Shown in pieces: positions 11,308 through 20,777 of a DNA stretch of 64,000 nt (position 1 is its first letter; every line of letters starts with the position of its first letter). This DNA comes from Platycnemis pennipes (Eukaryota; Arthropoda; Insecta; Odonata; Platycnemididae), in assembly GCA_933228895.1 (NCBI GenBank), contig OW121856.1, positions 107,545,027 through 107,609,026 on the forward strand, in the 5' to 3' direction. The translations under genes and the position numbers were made by a program. The notes beneath the pieces were generated by a model. That model did no database searches. It saw only the letters and a program-made list of their open reading frames with translations, and was not told the origin of the DNA.

Positions 11308-11501
11308 ACTCGTTTGGTCCTTGTGTGAAATATTAGGATTGCAGTTGAATATCATGGAAAAGTACTTGGATTTTCTACTTTCTTGATGATTTTGCTTCTT
11401 ACCTTTTCTCCCAAAATCTCTATAAACTTGTTCCGAATAGTAGGAGACGTACAAAGCAGCAAACGTTTTCCCAGCTGGGCTCTTAGAAGATGTTCACGTA
11501 G

Positions 11502-11780
11502 CAGAGGTGTCGGATCTATTTTCGCTGGGAGGGGCCAACCTTGAAAAGGGCCCGGCTCCTATGAAAAGGGCCCGCATTTTTTAGCGGATAGGAGGGGGTA
11601 GAGACTAGAATTCCGCTAAAAGTGCATATGAAGATGGTAGAATATGCGTCAGAAGGGAATAGGCAAGCTGGATACAAGTGAAATTTAAATTTCATTAATG
11701 AAGGCTCATTTCTCAAGGGCCCGGGGCAAATTCTGGAGGGGGGGCGAATGCCCCCCTGCCCCCCACTTCCGACGCCGCTG
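11502..11780. mobile_element. hAT-type MITE with 8-base target duplication
   Basis: The ends are CAGAGGTGTCGGA and, inverted, CAGCGGCGTCGGA, the CAG-type termini of hAT elements. TCACGTAG is repeated exactly on both sides (11494-11501 and 11781-11788). Reading across with one duplicate removed restores the transposase reading LLAKYDPVLRE-HLL, which confirms the insertion. There is no ORF of note. Internal GGGCCCGG blocks are typical of this family. The element is mobilised in trans. Confidence 0.9.
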
Positions 11781-12387
11781 TCACGTAGCACTGGATCATA
11801 TTTAGCCAGCAAATGCACTAAGCTCTAAAACATTTCCTCTACTTTTTCTGTTGCTTCAAGTTCAACATCGGGCTCGTCTTTCTCACATCGACTCCTTCTC
11901 GGTGGCCTCTCGTAAAGCCAGATTCTGTTTAGCTAGGATTATAATAATATGAAGCCATCTTGAAAGGATTTGCTTCCACTTCTTGGCTTGGCATTCAGTA
12001 GGCAAGTTTCTCTCCTCACATTTGAGCCCTTGATGCCTCCCCATCTCTTTCGTGCAACTCCTTGGGCCGTCACCCGAACGAAACCTATAGGCAGGGCCGG
12101 CGACAAGGGGGCAGATGCCCAGGGGCCCGGGCCATCAGGGGGCCCGGGCCAAAAAAATTAATTGGAAATAAAAATTTAAATGCCAAAAATATTACAAAAT
12201 TTTGTTGTTTAAAAAGTGAAAAAACAAATCAAGGTAGAGGGTGTGTCAGTGTGCAATATAGAAGTGTGAAGTTAGCGTTGTTGTTGTGGTCATCGAGAGT
12301 TGTGGCGCGGGACGATAGAGAGCGCTGTGTCGACACTCACCTCCTCCCCTCCCTTTGCCGCGACCATTCGCCACTCAGCGACATGTT

Positions 12388-14093
12388 CCCAGGTAGAACA
12401 CCAAAGTCACAATGACGTTATTTTGACATCATAGTGATGTACCTCACGTCATGGGACCTGATAATGACCTCTGTGTGACGAAGCACTCCAGGTGACGTCA
12501 AATGATGTCAAGATGACATCAAGAAATGTTTAGTCCTATGTAGTGATTCTGCAAACCTTCAAGAAATATCGTGGTATGATTTTCTATAGATTTTCGCTTT
12601 TCGCGATCAGAGACCTTGGTAACACAGGAAGTCGCATGAACTTCAGGCAGTGTAATTTGAATTTAAAGGAGTTGAAGGATTTGAAATTGTGTACTTATCG
12701 CGCCGCTGCGCTCAACTATCCGCGTCAGCTAGTATACTTTTCACATTTCTCTTCCAGAATTTATTGGTTTCCTTCTCTATTAAAATGAATCTATTTTTTA
12801 AACAAAATTACTGTTTCAGGAAACGTGCGGCTCTGCCTACAGTGTTTCGATTCCAAAACTTAATAACATATAATGACTCCGTTTGTACTGGTCGCCTTTT
12901 GAATTCTACGATCAAACACGTCGGGCGAGAGCGGATGAAGTTCTGTCAGTGGGTAAAGTGTTCACGAATGTTTGCGAAATTTCACGCTGTTCCCTGTTTC
13001 GCCTCAAGATGGCAAGCAACACAAAAAGTATAACTTCTTTTTTCTTGTTACTGGGGAGTCGTCATGTTGATCAAGGTAATCCTATTCATCCGCCGGCCGG
13101 CGCTGACAAAATGCCTGTTTTCAATTGTATTTTTCGATTAGTCTGATTGATTCTCTATGGTTGTTCCCCTTAGCGCTCCGTTTTTTTAAAGGTTTTTCTG
13201 ACCGAATTATTACTGGTCTGGTGTGTTGATATTTGAAATTGTCATTGCCTTTCGCTCACTCTATTTGCTGAAGATTAATTCAATAGTTCTTGAATTTGTC
13301 ATGGTCACTCACTCATCTCAATAGGTAATTAAAGATTCGACTTAGAATATAATATGTCACATTAAGAACTTTTTAAGTACCAATTACAATGCGAGTTATC
13401 ACATTATGTCGCGATGTCTAATTGCCGACTCTATGATCAAAAATTCTATCGGACTGCTGCACAAGTATGCATTTATACGATTTATTGTGATCGTTTTTGA
13501 AGGGCTTGTGTTCAAGTATGCTTTGCTGTCTGTGTAGGTTGATAGGCGGAATAGGAGAAGAGCAGTAGCCATGGTTGAGGACAGGTTGAACCTGGAGGCA
13601 ATGCGTGAGGAGGAGTCTGATTCATCCTCCAGTTCATCAGCCTCTGGTGATGAAATCAGTTCTGATTATGTGACAATGGAATCGATCAGAGTTCAGATGG
13701 CAGTGGGAATGATTCTTCTTTGAAGAGTGCTAATAGTAATGTGATATGCAGGATATTTTATATTTTTTGTTTTGTACGCGAGATATTCCATAAACCTTCA
13801 AATTGATAATTCATTGTTTTATCACAACCCACCGTAATTTTGAACATGAATCTAAGTGCATTTTGGGTACTATCGAAGGAGGTCATTTTCGGGTCAAGAT
13901 GAGGTCAAAATGACTCAAGAAGGACGTCCCTCACAGCATTATTTATGACGTCATTTTCTGGTCAAGATGACGTCAAAATGACTCACGGAGGACGTCCCCG
14001 CTGTTGCCCATTTTGACGTCACCGTGACTTTTGGCCCGTGACCTGATCATGACGTCAAAATGACGTCAATATGACTTTGGTGTTCTACCTGGG
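12388..14093. mobile_element. 1.7 kb TIR element with TGACGTCA-rich ends
   Basis: The ends are inverted copies starting CCCAGGTAGAACACCAAAGT. Both subterminal regions hold many GACGTCA or TGACGTCA-like words (12410-12520 and 13870-14075). No clear target duplication is seen; the flanks share only TT. One short open segment (13538-13723) lies inside. No transposase motif is recognised, so the superfamily is unknown. It is nested in the hAT element 12092-16549 and therefore younger than it. Confidence 0.8.
13538..13723 (+). CDS. Possible terminal exon inside TIR element
   Basis: The segment opens after a TGTGTAG acceptor and is read as VDRRNRRRAVAMVEDRLNLE, then a run of glutamates and serines, and stops at 13721-13723 (62 codons). 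The acidic/serine composition is unlike random AT-rich DNA here, so it may be the remnant of a protein once encoded by the host TIR element. No family is recognised and no upstream exon is identified. Confidence 0.3.
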   Translation, partial: VDRRNRRRAVAMVEDRLNLEAMREEESDSSSSSSASGDEISSDYVTMESIRVQMAVGMILL

Positions 14094-15000
14094 TTGTAAC
14101 CTGAACGACAAGAAACCCCATCCCCCGCCAAAAGTCTATTGTTTACTTGTTAGTAGACCGTAAATAATCACATATTCTACTGTCGAAGTCACAGATTAGC
14201 AGTAGCAAGCTACACATTCTAATGTTGTCATTGGTTTTGTACTAACGGGCGCCCATACACGGGGGCAGGGAGGGACCGCGGCCACCCCACCTAGCCTTCT
14301 GGGTAAAATAAACAAGGAAACGAAAAAATAGCGTATTTTTAAAATTTTGTGGATATATGCATATTTCAGAAAGTTACTCTTATACATGATGCATAGTTTA
14401 TCCTTTTAATATTTTTCTAAATTTGTTTCCTTGTTTTACTGAAATAAGTTCAAGGCCTACGCACGCAATGTCATGATTTTGCGTGGTTTTTGTTGGCAGA
14501 AAGGAAAGGAAGGTAAATTTGCACGGATGCACAGTGGGCTGGAACAAAGGGGGGCAAAATTCCAAAATGGCTTTTTTGGAGATAGAATCATGAAACTTGG
14601 TACAAATACTCATAATTGATTGGTAACCAAGGAATGGCATGTCATTGATCATGTTCTGTCGCCGTTACCGAGGTACAGGGGCTCAAGCATAACCAAAATT
14701 CCAAAATTACACCCGCTTCAGTTTTCTACGAAAATCTTCCTATTTAAGTTGATGGTGACGCAGTGGGAGGAATTTAGTCGGATAAAAAACAACTAGGTCT
14801 TTTAAAAACACTCTTTTACTTTACTGTGCTTAACTTTGGGAGGTTTTTCCTAAATTTAGGTGATATTACGTAACAAAATGGTGGACGTTATTTTCACTCA
14901 AAATTTCATATCAAGTAGTAAATATCTAGCATGCTAGGAAAGTGCCTGTCAAGTGACTCATATTAAATTCATATTTGAAGCTTTCTAGAAGTACGCAGTA

Positions 15001-15335
15001 ATTGCCATGAGAAAAAATTCACCTGGACCGGGAAACGAACCACGAACCTTTGGCTTTCTGGGTCACTGCCGAGGTTACCGGGGTTCGAGGTAATAGATTT
15101 TGAACCCTCGCGGTCCATCAAGGATGGCAACGCAAGGGAGAAAGGGCTTCAAGGAAGACACGACCAATGGTGAACCCCATCCAGCGCTAAAGCCGCGCTT
15201 GGCGGTAAATGTAGGATATTCCAAGCCTGCAGCGTGAACGGCGGTAAAATTCACCTGGACCGGGAATTTTTTCTCATGGTAATTAATGTGAATTTCACCG
15301 CCGTTCACGCGGCATGCTTGGAATATCCTATCTTT
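15001..15335 (-). repeat. tRNA-like SINE with folded-back end, copy 1
   Basis: On the - strand, 15090-15028 reads like the two pol III boxes of a tRNA (ending GGTTCGTTTCC). About 250 bases match 60270-60550, including the block GCGCTTGGCGGTAAATGTAGGATATTCC. The last 120 bases fold back: the GGATATTCC...GTGAACGGCGG segment at 15210-15245 is inverted at 15296-15330, and the left end's ATGAGAAAAAATT is inverted at about 15272-15290. I take it as a SINE whose end was duplicated in inverted order. Confidence 0.65.
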
Positions 15336-16659
15336 CCAAAGGTATATCTGATATAAAATTGAAAATTCGTTTGCATTGCCGAAAATTACATTGGAATTTT
15401 CGTATGCGCGTCCGGAGCCTGAGACGCGCGCCGGGAGCTGGAAATGCCGTGACGCGAGCAAGTGTTTTCAAGCCATTAGGAACATAACGCTTCTTATTCG
15501 TCTTTTTTATTATGTGTTCATTGGGACGTTTAAAATCATGGGGATATAGAAAGGTCTTAAAGTGTACGCGAAATCGCGTTCAAGGTTTCTCCTCTCAAAA
15601 GTAAACTTCTCATTCACACCGTCAAAGCCTGTATTTTTCACCGTCAATTCCTGTATTTTTCACATGGAACATTATTTTACGTTCCAGAGGGACACTATTA
15701 AGGACTTCTTTTCGTTTCTTTGCCCCTTCGACCCAGCAGTCGACCCTACCAGGAGGTTCATGCAGAAGGTGCATTTTAGACACCGCGGAGCTTTTAGTTG
15801 TTCAACGAGAAAATCTACTCAAATCTTTCATTTTCCCCATGTTACAATATGCATATCCCTGATTTATTCGTCAAATTAGACTTTATTCATCTAGGAAAAC
15901 TGAAGTTTCTACTTAACTTGAATTATACACGCAGGAAGGAAACAAATGATCGAAAATAGCTTAATATTGAGGCACAACAATTAATATATTCTGTTCGTCA
16001 AAACCCTTAACTTACATTATTTTTACTCACTCCCTGCTGCTATGTTTGATTGAGAGAGTTGTAGTGAAAACAAAGCTTAGTAGAAGTTAATATATTTTGC
16101 ATTCATTTTAATTTGGGGGTGATATAATTATCTCCGAAAAGGTGGGATTAATTGTGGATATGCCAATTGTGAAAAAAAAGAAAAAGCACGTTTTATTATG
16201 ACTTTTTATAAAATGGTCAACTAAGTACTAGTTTTTATTGCTGTAAAATGAAAGTGTAAAGTGTGTTACACCGTCAAAAAGTTTTCATTTTGAAATTGTT
16301 TCCCTATCCCTTTCCACTGACACGTGTGTATATTACATAAAAAGTACAATTTATAGTAAATCAAAAGATAATGCATGGCAGTGTGCACATTTCTTCTGCA
16401 GAAAAAGCTGATAATCAGGTAAGTCTTGGTTATAAAATAACCAGAAAGTTCGCAGTTCTGGTCTAAATTGAGTGACGGGGGTTTACCGGCATTTAGGGGC
16501 CCGGACCACTCAGTTGCCCAGGGGCCCGAGAATCCCGTCACCGGGCCTGCCTATAGGTAACTGACAAACGCAACCAGACGCGAATAATGATAGAGAAACA
16601 GAGATCTAAGTGCAGCAAGAGAATGCTTCTGTGAACTAAAAATGCAATAGTATTATAGC

Positions 16660-16745
16660 CTGGAGCAGACCCCACAGATGCTTGGTGATCTTCACCCCCT
16701 GCCACACACCCTCGCGGTGGCTTGCAGGGTATCGTGTAGATGTAG
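16660..16745. repeat. Dispersed repeat, copy 2 of 3
   Basis: This is the same core as 3470-3555 (CACACCCTCGCGGTGGCTTG), followed by GTAGATGTAGG. Directly after it, 16753-16820 has CAGTGGCGCCCCC and, inverted, CAGTGTCGTAGC. This resembles a tiny hAT-type end pair without a matching duplication. Confidence 0.5.
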
Positions 16746-16879
16746 GTGCACAGTGGCGCCCCCTAGAAGTGCGCCCGGGGCGGGCCGTCCGCTTCGCCCC
16801 GGCCTAGCTACGACACTGATCGGGCTGAAGGACGGCGTAAGGACCTTGAGCGTAACCGAACATTCTTTGGGAGGTGGGA

Positions 16880-19800
16880 AAGGTATTAGGTAGATAGGGG
16901 AGTTATGCAATAGTACCACATCGTTAAGTAAACTCTTACCATACTGCTTGGCATATTTCATGACTTAAAAATTCGCCAGGAAATCGAGCTCTGCGACTTT
17001 GTGACATACGTTTCCTCGTTGAAATCAGACATATGATTACAATTTAATAAATGACTGGAAAAACTGTTTTGTTTTCACATTTAGTAAAAGTTTTAAACCA
17101 CCGGAAATTTTTGTATTTCCCCTTGATAATGGCGCGAAAGCGTTGAAACCGGTCAGGTTGTACCAATGAACGGTGTGAAATAACAATGTTTACTTGATTT
17201 TACTCTCGAATATGACTCGAAAAGTAAGCTCGTGAACCACATGTTCTCTCTGATTGATAATGCATGATGATGATTCATCCCATGATAATGCCTGGTGATG
17301 ATTCATCCCCTGCCTTACACCCTTGCATTGGCTTGTGTGGATAAGTCTATCCGTTATTTTTAAGGTTGACGACTGCTTAAAGAGTACACAGAAATTGCTA
17401 CAGCTTACATATGGTACGTATTCAATTAGCTGTGACGATAAATTTCTATATAGAAATACTTAAAGAACCCCAAGTCTCACGTCTGTAATGGCCGATTAGT
17501 ATGCGTATTTTCATGGGAAAAGTGTGAATGAATAATCGCCGTAAGGCCTTCTGCGCCCTCTGGAAGTTCGTTTCCAATTCCAGCATTAATGAAACCCGAC
17601 AGGTCTGAACGGAAGAAGAATCAGCGGCGGTTTTCGATCGCGTCTTTGCAAAGCTTGCGTGACAAAGTCGTTTCCGTTCTTGGCTATACGGAACATGCGA
17701 TTGTTTCACCTTTTCTCCCCGGAATGCATGACGTCATACGAAGCGCGGATTGATATCTTTGAGCGAGAATGCGCCTTGAAGCAGCATAGCAGTTCAAGCC
17801 GTGGTCGTTTTCGCACCCGAAGAAGGGTACATTCTAAGGAGAAATATCTTCAGCCGAGCATCAAAACATCAATCCCACTCACTTGCGGCATTATTATCAT
17901 CCAGTGATATGATTAACTTCCGTCATTTTCCTTCCTCTACTATCGCCTTCACTTTTACTCCGTCATGTTCTGCCATTCCCTTCGGCTGATATTGACGGAG
18001 AAAGAAAAGGGGGAGAGGTAAAAGGGGAGGAAAAGAGAGACCTAAGACAAATTTGTGACTGCAAAACAAGTGGTACAGCTGCTAAGTGTGCTAAAATGGC
18101 CCTCGAAAGTGTTACTCTGAAAGGAGATGATGAAAGGTTGAGTACTTCTTTTCAACAGCTTCCGTCAGGGGTTCTCAAAAAAATTCAATATAAGTTTCTA
18201 GTCAGTTTTAAATGTTTATATTAAACCGCACCATTTCTATGTTTTTCATGAAACATACGAAATGTTATGCATACTTGGTGCGTTGTGTGAAAATGACGAA
18301 CTATTTTACTCCCTTATCGTGGTCAAAATGGCGGATCGTGGTGTTATATAAGCATCAGCAGATTAACCATTGTAGTGCCGAGAAATGCATGCCGGTTTTC
18401 TCTGATGATAAAAAAGGTGTTGAATTACTTTCGTGAATATGAATCAGTGTATATCTTGTTCTTTGTAGTAAACTCGTAGTTGTATGTCAGGTGAGGTTAG
18501 CTTAGTACTTGCTGACGTATTCTGAGGGAAGAACGGGATAAATTTGTCGTTGAAAAGCGCAGTAATCAACGTCGTTATGCAGTACGAGCGAGCCACAACC
18601 AGCGTAATGCGTCTCTGTTTACTAACCAAGTTTATGCGTCAATAACGTTGCTATGGTTACACTGTGGTATAAACTGTTCACGACTCAAAATCGAAAATTA
18701 TTTTATTTCAATTCGTGATGGGAAGTTGATTGGGTCGAGTCATATTCTTCATGCCGGCTAAGGCGGCACTCAAAAGTTTATATTCATAGTAGGTGTGTCA
18801 TGATTGCCATGGAAATTAAGGTTAACTAAGAACTCGTTGAAACATACGGATGCTCTAATAGAAAATAATTATTTCGAAGAAATGCCTTATGAGTATACGA
18901 TAAATGAGTCCTTACTAGTCACGACAGTGTGCAGGCGTAAGGTGTGATTAGTCAGGATAGGTTATCAGGCATGATACGCGTGAGGTCGAGCCATGAGAGT
19001 GCAAATAGGGAGAAGGGGATGCAAGGCGGTGACTTTCGCTGGAGGGGAGGGGTGGACGACGTTACGTCACGTGGTCACAGTATAAAGACGGGATGCTTAG
19101 GCGTAATGAGAACTGGATATCTGTGTTAGAATAATAATTTTCATTATCTTCATTGAGTTTCGGCCCGTGTCGCCTTTACTCGCCTTGGCCCCGAATATTT
19201 AATAGAAGGTTGAGCACCTTCCGATGATTGTCGCGATGCAATGGCGAAAAATACCCTAGTTTCGGAGGATAATCTACTCCAGCTGTCATGATATTTTTCC
19301 CGTATTGAACCATTCGAAGAGCTGTAATCAATGGGTAGAAATCCCCACGACAAGCCATTACAATTTTCGATTAACATGGAATTTCTAATAGCAGTTTCGC
19401 ATCTCTCAAAGCAAGTTGGCAGTACATCGTATTGCGACATATGAGAACTTCTCGGTGTTCCCGGTTCTGAAATTCAGAGCTTCCAAATTGGATCGAAGTA
19501 GCTCTCCGCTCACTTTCCTGATACCAACTTATTCTCGAATGCCAAATGCAGAATGTCTTCGCCTAGGCAACACTCGTTATTTTTTATCTCTCGACTCGGA
19601 AGGATGTGCTTAACGAACATTTAAACTTGGCGTTTTTAGGAAAATTGTATGTGGTTAAGTGTTTTCAACACCTTGATGCTTTAGGATGGGCGATTATCTC
19701 ATTTTCCTTCACTGCAATATGTCTTTCCTTATGGGTCATCCAACTTTCTTTCTGCCATACGAGAAAGAATTGGACATAGGGTATTCCAGTATTAATCAGT

Positions 19801-20416
19801 TCGCCCGGACTCACTGAAGGAAAAGCTGAGTGGAGCCGCTAGATCCGCCGTATTGTGCGATCACCTTCTTCTAACCCCCTAGGCCCTCATTGAATGTTTA
19901 AATACCGCTTGCTATGGTACTTTGCGTCTGGCACTGCTTACCGCGTGAGATAGATCGGCATAGGAGTCGGGTTAGTAGGTAGAGAAATCAGCACCGTGTG
20001 CATGCGTCGTTGAACACGCCGAATTTATTTTTAGTTTCATTTCCTTCGTAGGTGCATCGAGGTGTTTAATTTTTAGGTTATAATTTTTCATTAATGGACA
20101 TTAAATTCTCAATTCCATCTATTGCGGTTTCTTTCGATGGATGTCAGCCGAGTAAATTCGTGGTTCTGTCGAGAATAAACTGATGAAATGATGCTAGAAC
20201 TTGATCAAAATCATTTGAAAAGAGCGTTGAACGAATATTTTCCCCAATGCTGTGAAATAAATTTTCTACTTAACACCCATGATTTACCCTTGAAAAATAA
20301 AGTAAAAATGCCTAGTAATGCCTTTTTGATAAATCAGAAATGTCATGATCTTAAAATAGCGTCAGAGGAACTGGTGGGATGGAATTGTATGTTTAAACCG
20401 GTTATTTCTTTCACAG
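16880..20416. other. Upstream region of the su(s)/ZC3H4 gene
   Basis: No protein-coding gene is supported here. A third degraded copy of the CACACCCT repeat lies at 17270-17345. The region must contain the promoter and at least one untranslated exon of the downstream gene, because its first coding exon is preceded by a splice acceptor (TTTCTTTCACAG, ending at 20416). I cannot place the transcription start. The stretch 19930-20080 is a candidate for the leader exon on position only. Confidence 0.4.
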
Positions 20417-20420
20417 CTTC

Positions 20421-20777
20421 ATGGCTGATGATTTGGAGGATGGAGAGATACTAGATGAGGATGATGAGGCAGTAGGAAACATTATCTCTGCCGATGTCCC
20501 TGGAGGAGGGGACACAAAGGCTAATGAGTTGGGCGGTGGGGTGGTGGACGGTGCGGGGCTGTCAGTATGTCAATCTGTAACCCCTGGAGAGAAGTTGCAA
20601 AATGATGACACTGTCCAACCTGATGCTGTAAACGTTGACAGGGGGGTGCGAAGGGAGTCCCGAGATGGGGTTGACAATCACTTGCTCTCTGATGATGAGG
20701 CTCACAGGAAAAGGAAAAAAAGAAAGAAAAGACATAGAGAAAGTGATGATGAAGAGAGGCCTACTAAGGAAACAAAG
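20421..20777 (+). CDS. su(s): su(s)/ZC3H4 exon 1: acidic N-terminus
   Basis: The ATG lies four bases after the acceptor at 20416, so the start codon sits at the head of an exon and the leader is spliced. The 119 codons read MADDLEDGEILDEDD, then a glycine-rich stretch, then a basic run (RKRKKRKKRH, probably a nuclear localisation signal) followed by ESDDEE. The ELEDGEI/D-type opening is conserved in ZC3H4 proteins and their plant and animal relatives. The donor is AAG/GTAAGG in phase 0. The rival ATG at 20188 lies in another frame of the preceding intron and is not used. Confidence 0.88.

Larger units (their letters stand above)
9525..12083 (-). pseudogene. hAT transposase relic (ZMYM1-like), split by insertions
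   Basis: Reading down the - strand: a KWKQIL-RWLHII segment and LLAKYDPVLR (about 11990-11790), YFSMIFNCNP-ISHKDQTSQVL (about 11360-11290), HTGVQKRIKEINQKAEF (about 11100-11050), ALELLTSEEEN and LKIFLAEN (10280-10030), and the C-terminal dimerisation block LTFAVSVVT-ERRFSKLKLINKYL (about 9620-9540). Order and content match the large hAT transposases with a TTF-type zinc finger and DUF4371. Stops and shifts are frequent. It is interrupted at 10489-11015 and 11502-11780, and its N-terminal side is cut at 12083 by another hAT element. The C-terminus is cut by the LINE ending at 9524. Confidence 0.8.
12092..16549. mobile_element. 4.46 kb hAT element with palindromic target duplication
   Basis: The ends read CAGGGCCGGCGACAAGGGG and, inverted, CAGGCCCGGTGACGGG. 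CCTATAGG is present exactly on both sides (12084-12091 and 16550-16557), the 8 bases expected for hAT. Both ends carry GGGGCCCGGGCC-like subterminal repeats. The interior has no recognisable transposase and includes a complete TIR element (12388-14093), a SINE-like repeat (15001-15335) and a GC-rich fragment at 14245-14300. It is therefore non-autonomous or gutted by later insertions. It sits in the older hAT relic. Confidence 0.9.

Noticed and set aside
20188..20454. ORF starting upstream of su(s)/ZC3H4 exon 1
   Set aside because: It crosses the splice acceptor at 20416 in another frame; the conserved protein starts at 20421.
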